Source of the DNA: an uncultured Gammaproteobacteria bacterium
GTDB taxonomy: Bacteria; Pseudomonadota; Gammaproteobacteria; Pseudomonadales; Pseudohongiellaceae
Assembly (NCBI GenBank): GCA_903862645.1
Contig: CAIOZF010000173.1
Span: forward strand, 1 to 64,000
Reading direction: 5' to 3'
Length of the DNA stretch: 64,000 nucleotides
The position numbers and the translations under genes were made by a program. Each line of letters opens with the position of its first letter. Positions within the stretch are counted from its first letter, which is position 1. Positions 1 through 8,894 of the stretch are shown here, in pieces. The notes under the pieces were generated by a model. It ran no database searches. It was not told the origin of the DNA and worked only from the letters and a program-made list of their open reading frames with translations.

Positions 1-257
1 CTTCGGAGTTGAATCCGCGCCATATCGAATTATAACCCACTGATATATAATAACTATTGATGCCGTCTTGGGCGCCATCAAGAAATTCCAGCAAACTTTC
101 TATCAAACTTCCCAGGAATACCCGCACCTTCGCCGTATACAAATGTAAATTGCATAGCTTAATATAAGTCCGGTCACTGTATTCCCGACAACAAACGGAT
201 TGAGCCCTCACTCCTAAACTACCTACGGTTTATCAGCCTGTCACGAGCGGTACGAGA
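1..257. other. A+T-rich gene-free left edge
   Basis: No open frame with coding character is visible on either strand. Composition is A+T-rich like the following gene and unlike most of the window. It may be the upstream region of the DUF6445 gene or a decayed end of a transferred segment. No clear promoter hexamer pair or strong ribosome site could be assigned. Confidence 0.4.
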
Positions 258-866
258 ATGATTAATAGGTACATCATAGTAGATGACTTTTATAGCAACC
301 CAGATGAATTGGTTCGAGTTGCTTTAAAATCACTAAAAGCAGAAGACTCGCCGAATGGAAACTATGCAGGCGTAATGACCACAGATTATTTTTTGGGACC
401 CGAGAGTAGAGAAACATTTCAAAAACTGACATTGGAACCGTCTATAAACTCCTCTACAAACGCGAACGGACGGTTGAGGTTTACGAAAGCGAACGATTCG
501 TTCAAATTCCATATTCATTATGATGTGGACGTTGAAACCAGATGGGCAGGTGTCGTGTATCTTTCAAAGAACCATCCGAAAACAGATGGCACAAATTTCT
601 GGAGACATCTGCGAACCGGCTTGGAAGTGGCGCCCAATACTCCCGAAAGTTTTGCCAAATATGGGTGGGAAAACTTTCAAGACTTGAAGGCATTCCTGGA
701 AACAGAAGGGCTTGATGAATCCTTGTGGGAAAAGACTTTTTCCATACCCTACAAATACAATAGACTGGTTTTGTTCAGGCCTTGGCTACTGCATTCTCCG
801 GGGCCAGCGTTTGGAGATACACTGGAGTCTTCCAGAATAGTTCAAACATTATTTCTGGGTAAGTAG
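258..866 (+). CDS. DUF6445 family protein (2OG-Fe(II) oxygenase-like)
   Basis: A 202-residue soluble protein with no signal peptide. Around residues 84-90 it has HIHYDVD, an HxD-type metal motif, followed by WAGVVYLS. A distal His lies in LLHSPGPAFG and an Arg in SSRIVQTLF near the C terminus. That HxD...H...R layout is what the double-stranded beta-helix Fe(II)/2-oxoglutarate oxygenases use. The overall sequence resembles the DUF6445 family, often found beside flavin-dependent tryptophan halogenases and TonB receptors. None of those neighbours is present here. Codons are noticeably richer in A/T than the rest of the window, suggesting transfer. The substrate is unknown and the oxygenase assignment is inferred from motif layout. 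Confidence 0.65.
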   Translation: MINRYIIVDDFYSNPDELVRVALKSLKAEDSPNGNYAGVMTTDYFLGPESRETFQKLTLEPSINSSTNANGRLRFTKANDSFKFHIHYDVDVETRWAGVVYLSKNHPKTDGTNFWRHLRTGLEVAPNTPESFAKYGWENFQDLKAFLETEGLDESLWEKTFSIPYKYNRLVLFRPWLLHSPGPAFGDTLESSRIVQTLFLGK

Positions 867-1007
867 CATCTCTATCCCTGAACGGCATAAGCAATCGAAA
901 ATCGATACGACTTCGCCACAGACATCATGGAGCACACGGGTTTTGCAGTTGCCAATAGCAGGTGTGGGGTAGGCTGCTCACTGCCACCCCGAACCAGCAA
1001 AGAAGAA

Positions 1008-2012
1008 TTATTCGCAATCTCTATAGCGTGACTCCAGGCACTTGTCCGCCATGGCCTGCGCCTGTGCGAGCTGTTCTTCGTTCAGGTTGGCAATTACGCT
1101 GTCACGGTTCATCACTATCTGGTCGCGCTCTTCACCGAAGGAAATCTTCTCGGCGATGTTCAGCCACATGCCAGCTTTGAGCAAGTCCTGCTCAACACCT
1201 AGGCCGTTGCCGTAGAGAATGCCGAGGTTATTCTGCGCACTGAAGTAACCATCCATCGCTGAGCGGCGATACCAGCCAGCGGCAGCAGAGTAATCCTGCG
1301 CCACGCCTTGCCCGTCTTCATACATTACTCCGAGCCTGTACATTGCGGTCAAGTGGCCCTGGTCGGCGGCCATGCCATACCATCTGGCTGCCTCTGCAAA
1401 ATCCTGGGCAACGCCTTGACCATCGTGATGCATCACAGCCAGATTGAACTGGGCGACTCCTTCTCCTTGCTCAGCTGCCATGCGGTAATACTTGGCAGCC
1501 TCCGCCAGATCCTGCGGCACGCCTTTTCCCACGTAGAAAATCTCGGCCATGCTCATCTGTGCCGTCAGGTCGCCTTCATCGGCCGCCAATCCATACCACT
1601 TGGCGGCTTCTTCGAAATTCTGCTGCACGCCGTAGCCATTGCTAAAGAGCAGAGCCAGGTTCAGCTGTGCGACGGTAATGCCTTGCTCGGCGGCCGGGCG
1701 GAACCACTTCTCCGCTTCGACGTAATCCTGGGCTACGCCCATACCGAAGTTGTACATCATGCCCAGATTCATCTGCGCCATAGCATTCCCTTGGTCGGCG
1801 GCCAGGTGGTACCACTTGGCTGCCTCCACCATATCGGGAGGCACGCCTTGCCCGGTCTGATACATAACTCCAAGGGCTTGTTGAGCCTGCGCATCACCCG
1901 CCTCTGCTTTGGCGATCAACTCTGCTGTGCCAAAGCTCTGGGCATGACTTAACAGCGCCGAACAGGCCAGCGTTACCGCGATAAAAAATGTACTGATTCG
2001 TCTAAGCGACAT
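1008..2012 (-). CDS. exported Sel1-repeat protein
   Basis: A 334-residue protein. The N terminus (about residues 1-24) is a signal peptide ending in LLSHAQ. The rest is about seven tandem Sel1-like repeats of 36 residues, each with the pattern A..LG.MY..G.GV..D...A..W+..AA..G, for example LGVMYQTGQGVPPDMVEAAK. Sel1 repeats form alpha-alpha solenoids that bind proteins, so a periplasmic scaffold or regulator is likely, but no partner is evident. The C-terminal ~50 residues break from the repeat and contain two Cys residues (DKCLESRYRDC). It converges with the upstream DUF6445 gene and diverges from the esterase gene. A remnant of another Sel1 gene lies at 28195-28485. Confidence 0.85.
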   Translation of the reverse strand: MSLRRISTFFIAVTLACSALLSHAQSFGTAELIAKAEAGDAQAQQALGVMYQTGQGVPPDMVEAAKWYHLAADQGNAMAQMNLGMMYNFGMGVAQDYVEAEKWFRPAAEQGITVAQLNLALLFSNGYGVQQNFEEAAKWYGLAADEGDLTAQMSMAEIFYVGKGVPQDLAEAAKYYRMAAEQGEGVAQFNLAVMHHDGQGVAQDFAEAARWYGMAADQGHLTAMYRLGVMYEDGQGVAQDYSAAAGWYRRSAMDGYFSAQNNLGILYGNGLGVEQDLLKAGMWLNIAEKISFGEERDQIVMNRDSVIANLNEEQLAQAQAMADKCLESRYRDCE

Positions 2013-2202
2013 GATTCTTTTACCCCTGACGACATCGCCTTACGGCCGGTCATCAAACTTAAGTTGATTTAACAGTGGTGGCGGACCCGTGACACGGAAC
2101 CGCGCTGCGGGCGGACCTTGTACTGGACTGCATTCAATGTGTGCTGAATGCTATTCCCAAAGCGTCAAAAAGGAAAGATTGGCCTAATTCAGTCGCTGGT
2201 TT

Positions 2203-3474
2203 ATGATCCCTGCCATGAAAATAATAATGCTCCCCATCCTACTGGCTTCCAGCGTGCTGCTTCCCCAGTGCCAATCCGCCGTCGGTAGCGATGGCGGGCA
2301 GAATCTCGTCGATCAGTTCTGGCGTGCGGATACCGAGCGCGCTCAGGAACGCTCCAAAACACAGCTTTTGGAGGCTTCAGCAGGTGTGGAGACCCTTTAC
2401 GACTGGCTCAAGACCGGGCCCAATTACTCCGACGCTGTGCCGACCGGCCAGTTGGAGTTGAGCCGTGTTGCGACAGACGGCACCGAATTCCCCTACATCG
2501 TCCTGGTACCGGAGGGCTATGATCCAGCCCGGGCCTATCCTGTGGAATTCAACCTGCACGGCGGCGTGGGTCGTCCTCGTCCGGAACCAGGTGAGCCGCT
2601 GTGGCGGCAAGGCTACGATGGCCTGCGCGACCCAGAACGCATCGTCGTGGTGCCGGCAGCCTGGGACGAAGCTTTCTGGTGGTTCGACAATCAGGCCGAC
2701 AACGTGCCGGCGATCCTCAAGTCCATCAAACAGACTTATCACGTGGACGACAATCAGGTTTATCTGACCGGGGTCTCCGACGGCGGCACTGGCAGTTATT
2801 TCTTTGCCTTCATGCAGCCGACCGAATGGGCTGCCTTCCTGCCCTATATTGGCAATCCCGGCGTACTGCAGAATCCAGCCGGTCAGGTCAGCTATCCGCT
2901 GTCCTTCGACAATCTGGCAGGCAAGGCTCTGTATATCGTCAACGGCGAGAATGATCCTCTCTACCCGGCCCGCGCAGTGCAGCGCTATATCGACTACATG
3001 GCCAGAGCGGGCGTGGAGCACATCTTCAAGGTTATCCCCAACGGTGGTCATAACACGGCGTGGTTACCGGATGAACGTCCCGCAATTGAGGCTTTCAAGC
3101 GCGCCCATATCCGCGATCCACTGCCGGACAGGGTGCAGTGGGCCACCAATCGCACTGACCGTTACAATCGCAATCACTGGCTGCTGATCGATGAACTGGA
3201 TGAAGAAGGCGAACCGGGGCGGGTGATTGTCATGCGCGACGGTAATCAGATCAGCATCAATGCCTACTACGTCAGCGCCTTCACGTTGCTGCTTAGCCCT
3301 GAGGAGATCGATTTCAGTCAGCCGGTGACGGTGACGATCAATGACAGTGTTGTCCATGACGGCCTGGTGACCGAGAGCGCCGACACTCTTCTCACGTGGG
3401 CGGCCAAGGATCGCGATCGCAGCATGCTGTTCACCGCAGAGCTGAGCCTGCGCGTACCACTGACACTGCAGTAA
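2203..3474 (+). CDS. secreted alpha/beta-hydrolase (esterase/PHB-depolymerase-like)
   Basis: A 423-residue protein with a hydrophobic signal segment in the first 25 residues. The alpha/beta-hydrolase core has an oxyanion stretch FNLHGGVG near residue 115, the nucleophile elbow GVSDGG with Ser at about residue 192, an acidic residue in GENDPLYP and the catalytic His in PNGGHNTAW. This is the arrangement of feruloyl esterase/PHB depolymerase-like hydrolases. The C-terminal ~120 residues look like a beta-rich accessory domain (FTLLLSPEEIDFSQPVTVTI). The start could also be the ATG at 2215, which gives a shorter signal peptide. The only purine-rich tract (AGGAAAG) lies about 25 bases upstream, so neither start has a good ribosome site. 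The Cys in LLPQCQ is not in a canonical lipobox. Confidence 0.75.
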   Translation: MIPAMKIIMLPILLASSVLLPQCQSAVGSDGGQNLVDQFWRADTERAQERSKTQLLEASAGVETLYDWLKTGPNYSDAVPTGQLELSRVATDGTEFPYIVLVPEGYDPARAYPVEFNLHGGVGRPRPEPGEPLWRQGYDGLRDPERIVVVPAAWDEAFWWFDNQADNVPAILKSIKQTYHVDDNQVYLTGVSDGGTGSYFFAFMQPTEWAAFLPYIGNPGVLQNPAGQVSYPLSFDNLAGKALYIVNGENDPLYPARAVQRYIDYMARAGVEHIFKVIPNGGHNTAWLPDERPAIEAFKRAHIRDPLPDRVQWATNRTDRYNRNHWLLIDELDEEGEPGRVIVMRDGNQISINAYYVSAFTLLLSPEEIDFSQPVTVTINDSVVHDGLVTESADTLLTWAAKDRDRSMLFTAELSLRVPLTLQ

Positions 3475-3477
3475 CGG

Positions 3478-4317
3478 CTAAGAAAGCGCCGCACTCAACA
3501 GGCGCCGCCAGTCATAGTCCGCATCGCCCAGCGCCAGAAACGATGGATTCAAGATATTGTCCTTATCGTTGTAATGCAGCGGCACTAGATCCGTCCGACA
3601 GACCATCCCTCCGGCCGCACACAGAACCGCCTGGGCGGCAGCGGTATCCCATTCACTAGTCGGCGCCAGCCGTGCATATAAATCTGCTCCGCCTTCGGCC
3701 AAGATGCAGATCTTCAGCGAACTGCCCATGTGCACCAGGTCCACCGCTGCGAAATTCTCTGCCAGCACATCCAGCAGGCGCTGCATGGTGGCCTCTCCGT
3801 GTCGACGGCTGGCGACCACTCTGATGCCGCCCTTGGCGCTAGGCGCAGGCATCGCCACCGTGGCAATGGACCGCCTCTCCTCCTCTGCTGTCTGCTTCCA
3901 TGCACCCAGGCCCGGCAGGCCGCCCCAGGTTGCGGACAAGACCGGGGCATGCACCACCCCCAACACTGGCACACCATCACGGATCAGTGCGATATTCACC
4001 GTGAACTCATCGGTACGACTGATGAATTCCCGCGTTCCATCGAGTGGATCAATCAGCCAGTACTCGCGCCACTGGCGGCGCGTCGCATACGGGAGCAGCG
4101 CGGATTCTTCGGAGACCAGAGGGATATCCGGCGTCAGCCTCTGCAACTCGCGCACTATCAAGGCATTGGCTCGGGTGTCCGCTTCGGTCAAAGGAGAGTC
4201 GTCGGCCTTGACGTGAATGGCAATGACACTACCACGCCGATAGACATCGAGGATCTCTTCGCCAGCGCGTTTGGCTATCTCTGCCACCGCAGAGAGCAGG
4301 GCTTGATCGTCCTTCAT
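3478..4317 (-). CDS. cysQ: 3'(2'),5'-bisphosphate nucleotidase CysQ
   Basis: A 279-residue member of the Li+-sensitive inositol monophosphatase-like superfamily. Metal-binding motifs are visible: SEES near residue 70, DPLDGTREF near residue 91, and EWDTAAAQAVL near the C terminus. CysQ removes the 3'-phosphate from adenosine 3',5'-bisphosphate, the by-product of sulfate assimilation. The open frame runs 60 codons further upstream, but that extension (to 4497) has no homologous character. The Met at 4317 begins the conserved MKDDQALLSAVAEIAKRAGE helix and has purine-rich GGAAGGATGAAGAAG ahead of it. The stop lies 4 bases from the stop of the converging esterase gene. Confidence 0.9.
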   Translation of the reverse strand: MKDDQALLSAVAEIAKRAGEEILDVYRRGSVIAIHVKADDSPLTEADTRANALIVRELQRLTPDIPLVSEESALLPYATRRQWREYWLIDPLDGTREFISRTDEFTVNIALIRDGVPVLGVVHAPVLSATWGGLPGLGAWKQTAEEERRSIATVAMPAPSAKGGIRVVASRRHGEATMQRLLDVLAENFAAVDLVHMGSSLKICILAEGGADLYARLAPTSEWDTAAAQAVLCAAGGMVCRTDLVPLHYNDKDNILNPSFLALGDADYDWRRLLSAALS

Positions 4318-4543
4318 GACTTCTTCATCCTTCCAGGAGAGCGGATTGCATCGCCAAACCCTGTCGGCCTGTGCGGTAATCACGCGGATCGTTCGACTCG
4401 ACTCGGTCGGCAATGTTAGCATCGCTCGACTTTGAAGCGGAACGATCGCGAATGGCCTGCGACAATCCCTTTTCTTACCACCCGACTCACCGCACAAAAC
4501 AGCACTCTAAATAGCACCCAAAATAACAACAAGGAGACACCCC

Positions 4544-5344
4544 ATGCGCGTACTTTCCTCCCTCTTGATGCTCCTGTTGCTGGCCGGCACGGCCCAGGCG
4601 CAGCTCGCAGTGCCCAACCCGGCCGGCCTGACCTACGGCCACGTCCACCTCAACGTCACCGACATGGAACTGCACAAGCAACTGTGGGTTAAACACTTCG
4701 GCGGCACTGTCGTCGTCAAGGGGACACTCACTGCTGTGCGCATGCCCAACATGATGGTCGTCCTGTCGGATCGCGACCCAGCTGGCGGCTCCCAGGGCAC
4801 GGTGATGGACCATTTTGGTTTCAAAGTCCGCAACATTGCGACCTTCCTCGCCAAATGGCGCGCAGACGGACTCCCGGTGGGCCGTGAATTCATTGGCGCC
4901 GAAGGTCAGCCCAACGCTTATGTGATGATGCCTGACGATGTCTATGTCGAATTGCAGGAAGATCAGGCATTGCCCGTTGAAATCTCCCCCTACCACATCC
5001 ATTTCTATACCCCGGAATTCGAATCGCTGCTGGCGTGGTATACCGAATTGCTGAACATTGAGGTGCGTCCGCGTGGCTCGATAACTTCGACCACCAACGT
5101 GCCGGGCATGAACCTGAGCTTCGCCAATTCCGATGAGCCGCGTCTGGCCACCAAGGGTCGCTCGATCGACCACATCGGCTTCGAAGTCGACGATCTGGAA
5201 GCGTTCTGCAAGCTGCTCGAAGCCAAGGGCATCGCCTTTGATGTCGCCTACCGCGACGTCCCGACCATCGGACTGAAGATCGCCTTCATCACCGATCCGT
5301 CCGGGGTCTACATCGAGTTCACGGAAGGTTTTGACGAGTACTGA
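4544..5344 (+). CDS. exported two-domain VOC (glyoxalase/dioxygenase-fold) protein
   Basis: A 266-residue protein. Residues 1-20 form a signal peptide (MRVLSSLLMLLLLAGTAQA), so the protein is predicted to be periplasmic, which is unusual for the family. Two vicinal-oxygen-chelate modules follow. The first has YGHVHLNVTDMELH, DHFGF and VYVELQED. The second has HIHFYTPEFES, IDHIGFEVDDL and VYIEFTEG. The His/His/Glu pattern expected for a metal centre is seen best in the second module. A ribosome site (AAGGAGAC) lies just upstream. The substrate cannot be deduced. It sits 20 bases before yrfG on the same strand and may be cotranscribed. Confidence 0.75.
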   Translation: MRVLSSLLMLLLLAGTAQAQLAVPNPAGLTYGHVHLNVTDMELHKQLWVKHFGGTVVVKGTLTAVRMPNMMVVLSDRDPAGGSQGTVMDHFGFKVRNIATFLAKWRADGLPVGREFIGAEGQPNAYVMMPDDVYVELQEDQALPVEISPYHIHFYTPEFESLLAWYTELLNIEVRPRGSITSTTNVPGMNLSFANSDEPRLATKGRSIDHIGFEVDDLEAFCKLLEAKGIAFDVAYRDVPTIGLKIAFITDPSGVYIEFTEGFDEY

Positions 5345-5364
5345 AATTTGACGACGAGGGTCTG

Positions 5365-6093
5365 ATGCTGGAGTGGAAATCAATCGATACGGTGCTGTTC
5401 GACATGGACGGCACTGTGCTCGATCTGCACTTTGACAACTACTTCTGGGAAGACCTCGTCCCGGCCCGTTACGCCGAGCGCCATGGCCTGGAGAAGGCCG
5501 AGGCGCAGACGCTGTTACGCCGCCGCTACGAGAACGTCAAGGGCACGCTGGACTGGTATTGTCTCGACTTCTGGTCACGGAGCCTGGACATGGACATCGC
5601 CCGGCTCAAGGAGGAAGTTCGCCACAAGATTGCCTTGCGCCCCCACGTACTGGAATTTCTGCAACAGTTGCGCAACAGCGGCAGGCAGGCTTTGCTGGTC
5701 ACCAATGCTCATCCCGACAGCCTCGACCTGAAGATGCGCCACACCGGCATCGCCTCCCACTTCGACCATAGAATCAGCTCGCACTCTTTGCGCCTTGCCA
5801 AGGAAAATTCCGGCTTCTGGCATACGCTGCAGCAACACCATCCTTACGACCCGCAACGCACACTGCTGATTGACGACAGCCTGCCTGTGCTGCGCCGCGC
5901 CAGTGCTGAGGGCATCGGCCACCTGCTCGCCATCCGCCAGCCCGACAGTCAGCGCCCGCCGCTGCACCAGGAGGAATTCCTGCAGCTGGATGACTTTACC
6001 CAGATCATGTCAGGCCTCCAACCTATCACCCGTGGGAGCTTAGCCGCTCACGATGGAGCAACCTATAAAGCTCCGTCGCCAAAGCGAGGATGA
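5365..6093 (+). CDS. yrfG: GMP/IMP nucleotidase YrfG (HAD superfamily)
   Basis: A 242-residue HAD-like hydrolase. Motif I is LFDMDGTVLDL (nucleophile Asp and general-acid Asp), motif II is LLVTNAHPDS, motif III uses Lys in LAKENSGFW, and motif IV is LLIDDSLPVL. The following gene is hslR, matching the yrfG-hslR order of Escherichia coli and supporting the GMP/IMP 5'-nucleotidase assignment. The last ~22 residues, after the conserved end, are low in family character. The DNA there contains GTGGGAGCTTAGCCGCTC, which resembles a REP half-site, so the tail may be derived from repeat DNA. The stop is one base before the hslR start codon. Confidence 0.85.
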   Translation: MLEWKSIDTVLFDMDGTVLDLHFDNYFWEDLVPARYAERHGLEKAEAQTLLRRRYENVKGTLDWYCLDFWSRSLDMDIARLKEEVRHKIALRPHVLEFLQQLRNSGRQALLVTNAHPDSLDLKMRHTGIASHFDHRISSHSLRLAKENSGFWHTLQQHHPYDPQRTLLIDDSLPVLRRASAEGIGHLLAIRQPDSQRPPLHQEEFLQLDDFTQIMSGLQPITRGSLAAHDGATYKAPSPKRG

Positions 6094-6094
6094 G

Positions 6095-6502
6095 ATGAGC
6101 AAAGACAACGAATCCACCACCCCCGCCGTCCGCCTTGACAAATGGCTGTGGGCGGCTCGCCTCTTCAAAACCCGCGCCACCGCCAAAGAGGCCGTGGAAA
6201 GCGGTAAAGTTCAGTGCGAAGGACAGAAGTTAAAGGCCGGTCGGCTGGTATCTGCGGGATTGCTGCTGACTGTGCGCCAGGGCTGGGATGAAAAAACCTT
6301 GCTGGTCACCGGCCTCTCGGAGCAACGTCGCGGTGCGCAAGACGCTGCGCTGCTTTACACAGAGACGCCCGAGAGCACTGAGAAGCGTAAGGAAATCGGC
6401 GAACAGCGACGGCTGCATGCCCTCCTGCTCCTGCAGCCGCAGGCAAAGCCGGACAAGAAAGACCGCCGCCTGCGCCAACAGTTGAAGCAGAAAGTCGAAT
6501 AG
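6095..6502 (+). CDS. hslR: heat shock protein 15 HslR (ribosome-associated S4 protein)
   Basis: A 135-residue basic protein with an S4 RNA-binding domain at residues 13-70: VRLDKWLWAARLFKTRATA then GKVQCEGQKLKAGRLVSAG. The C-terminal tail is highly charged (PQAKPDKKDRRLRQQLKQKVE). Hsp15 binds 50S subunits that carry a stalled peptidyl-tRNA after erroneous dissociation and helps recycle them. The ATG at 6095 is preferred over the ATG at 6053 because it directly precedes the conserved N terminus and follows GAGGA at 6086-6090. It is translationally coupled to yrfG. Confidence 0.92.
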   Translation: MSKDNESTTPAVRLDKWLWAARLFKTRATAKEAVESGKVQCEGQKLKAGRLVSAGLLLTVRQGWDEKTLLVTGLSEQRRGAQDAALLYTETPESTEKRKEIGEQRRLHALLLLQPQAKPDKKDRRLRQQLKQKVE

Positions 6503-6683
6503 AAATGAACAAAATGCCCGTTAGGTAGTGCAGACTTTTTTTGGCATAATCCGGAGGATCGCTGCCAGACAACAATAATAATATTCTTTGCTCTGCCTGA
6601 AATAAAAATGCGGGCTGGCACTATGGATAAAAAAGCCTGAGAAAGCCCTGCCCGGGCTGCTCTCAGCGCACAGGGGATGGGGC

Positions 6684-8270
6684 TTGACCAAACAATTCAA
6701 AGAATGTCTGAAACGATTTGATCTGCCAGAGTTCAAACCGGAGTGGGGAAAGTTTCTCCGGGGCATAGAGAAAGAAAGCCTGCGAGTCACTGTCAAGGGA
6801 CAACTGGCTCAGACCGATCATCCGGCTGGACTCGGATCGGCGCTCACGCACCCCTATATCACCACCGATTTCTCCGAAGCGCTCATGGAGCTCATCACGC
6901 CGGCCTCCGACAGCGTCGAGGGCTGCCTGAACTTTCTCGCCGACCTGCACTCCTATACTTACAGCCAGATGCCTCGGGATGAACGCCTCTGGGTTTCCAG
7001 CATGCCTTGTCAGCTGGAAGGTGATGATCATATACCCCTCGCTCGTTACGGCAGCTCCAACATCGGGCGCATGAAGACGCTCTACCGCGAAGGACTCGGC
7101 CATCGCTACGGCCGCGTGATGCAGACCGTTGCGGGCATTCACTACAACTTCTCCATGCCTGAAAATTTCTGGGCGGAATATCGTGCCATCCGTGGTTCGC
7201 AGGACGACCTGCAGACTTTTCAGACCCGCCAGTATCTGCACCTGATCCGCAACTTCCATCGCCACTGCTGGCTGCTGCCCTATTTATTCGGCGCATCACC
7301 GGCCGTGAACAAAAGCTTCCCGCAGGGTCGCGAGCACGACCTGCAGGAGTTCTATGAGGCCACACTCTACAAGCCCTATGCCACGGCCCTGCGCATGGGC
7401 AATCTCGGCTACAAGAGCGAAGCCCAGAAGTCGCTGTTCGTCTGCTACAACGATCTTGGCAACTATCTGGACAGCCTGCAGGGCGCGCTATCCACTCCTT
7501 ACCCGGCCTATGAGACCATCGGCATCCAAAAGGGAGGCCGTTACCTGCAGATCAACACCAACCTGTTGCAGCTGGAGAACGAGTTCTACGGCTCCATCCG
7601 CCCCAAGCGCCTCGGCAACTCAGGCGAACGTCCGCTGACCTTGCTGCGCGAAAAGGGTATCCAGTACATTGAAGTGCGGGTGCTGGATCTCAACCCCTTC
7701 CTCCCGCTCGGCATTGATGCGGAGCAGATTCGTTTCCTGGACGCCTTCCTGCTGTTCTGCCTGCTCTCCGACAGTCCAGCCTGCACACGGGCCAGCTTTG
7801 CAGAGTTCGATGAGAATTTGTCCCGCGTCGTCAATAAGGGCCGCGCACCGGGCCTGTCACTGATCCGCAAAGGCGCAGAGGTAAGCTTTACCGACTGGGC
7901 TTCCGAGCTGCTCGAAGAGATCGGGCACACCGCTGGCATCCTCGATCACATCCACCACACTCACGCTCACACGCAAGCTACAGCGCAGCAGGCTGCCAAG
8001 GTGGCCGATTCAGAGCTGACGCCCTCGGCGCAGCTGTTGCGGCAGATGCGTGAACAGAAGCGCCCGTTCTGTGCCATGACCACAGCCCAGTCCATCGGTT
8101 TTGAAGAGTATTTCCGCAATAATCCACTGAGCGCTTCACGCCTGGCCGAGCTGCAGGAGACCAGTCGCTCCTCAGTGCAGCGCCAGGCTCAGATCGAAGC
8201 TGACGACACCGTCAGCTTCGACGAGTACCTGCGCCAGTGGAACACTATTGCTGAATTACGAAAGAAGTGA
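6684..8270 (+). CDS. gshA: glutamate-cysteine ligase GshA
   Basis: A 528-residue type I (gammaproteobacterial) glutamate-cysteine ligase, the first enzyme of glutathione synthesis, acting in the cytosol. Conserved blocks include GIEKESLRVT near residue 29, LTHPYITTDFSEALMELITP near residue 54, a GVIHYNFS-like motif (GIHYNFSMPENFW), and YIEVRVLDLNPFLP around residue 330. Length agrees with the ~518-residue E. coli enzyme. The start is TTG at 6684 preceded by CAGGGGATGGGG. No in-frame ATG exists until well inside the catalytic domain. Its partner gshB lies 48 kb away at 56014. The 3' end overlaps the converging FliL-like gene by 26 bases. Confidence 0.93.
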   Translation: MTKQFKECLKRFDLPEFKPEWGKFLRGIEKESLRVTVKGQLAQTDHPAGLGSALTHPYITTDFSEALMELITPASDSVEGCLNFLADLHSYTYSQMPRDERLWVSSMPCQLEGDDHIPLARYGSSNIGRMKTLYREGLGHRYGRVMQTVAGIHYNFSMPENFWAEYRAIRGSQDDLQTFQTRQYLHLIRNFHRHCWLLPYLFGASPAVNKSFPQGREHDLQEFYEATLYKPYATALRMGNLGYKSEAQKSLFVCYNDLGNYLDSLQGALSTPYPAYETIGIQKGGRYLQINTNLLQLENEFYGSIRPKRLGNSGERPLTLLREKGIQYIEVRVLDLNPFLPLGIDAEQIRFLDAFLLFCLLSDSPACTRASFAEFDENLSRVVNKGRAPGLSLIRKGAEVSFTDWASELLEEIGHTAGILDHIHHTHAHTQATAQQAAKVADSELTPSAQLLRQMREQKRPFCAMTTAQSIGFEEYFRNNPLSASRLAELQETSRSSVQRQAQIEADDTVSFDEYLRQWNTIAELRKK

Positions 8271-8676
8271 AGTAGAGCTCGAGGATATTTTCCGCACCGC
8301 TGCCATCCAGATCGTTGAGGATGCGGCGCATCTCCTCCAAGGCGGCGATACGCAGAGCTTCTTTGCCTTCGGTAGAGGTAATGTCTTCCTCCAGCTGAGA
8401 GGAGAACATGGAGACCAGACTGTTGCGGATAAAGGGCAAGTGATGACGCACCGCTTCATCCGTCGGCCTCCGTGCTCTGACGCTGACATCGACCTTGAGA
8501 TAGCGCAGCCTGCCACCGCCGTCGTAGTTGGTGACGAAGCTGGGAGCAAGGTCCACATAGGGCGTATCGCTGTCGCTGCCACCGGAGGCGGGGGCGCTTG
8601 AAGCAAAAGCCGGTGTAGCGAAACCGCCCGCCAACAAGACAAGAAAAAGCGCCAGACAGGTGGATTTGTTCGGCAT
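8245..8676 (-). CDS. FliL-like exported protein
   Basis: A 143-residue protein with a signal peptide or anchor (residues 1-25, ending ATPAFA). The remainder resembles the periplasmic domain of FliL: YVDLAPSFVTNY, then RYLKVDVSVRAR, LPFIRNSLVSMFSSQ, and the terminal LYFTSFVIQQ. FliL proteins support the flagellar stator, but no flagellar gene is in this window, and Pseudomonas also carries a FliL-like gene next to gshA. The role is therefore open. AGAAGGA lies 10 bases before the ATG. The last 26 bases overlap the end of gshA tail to tail. Confidence 0.75.
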   Translation of the reverse strand: MPNKSTCLALFLVLLAGGFATPAFASSAPASGGSDSDTPYVDLAPSFVTNYDGGGRLRYLKVDVSVRARRPTDEAVRHHLPFIRNSLVSMFSSQLEEDITSTEGKEALRIAALEEMRRILNDLDGSGAENILELYFTSFVIQQ

Positions 8677-8894
8677 GAGAGTGATCCTTCTGAATAAATG
8701 GAGTCCACGTGACGAAAGAGTTATCGGCAGGGGCTGCCACTTTCTGAAGAGCGAGGAGCCAAGGCAGTTGTGTTCTGACAGACTGTTCGAGCATATACAG
8801 CCAGCGATATTTGTTTAGAATAGGCCGCGTTTCTATCCAGCCGATCCTCTATCAGGTCGGCCTTTTGAGCCCGCAGTGGCAGTGAGTTTTCAAG

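Noticed and set aside
3478-4497. Longer CysQ starting at 4497
   Set aside because: The first 60 residues have no family similarity and would be unusual; the ATG at 4317 fits the family start.
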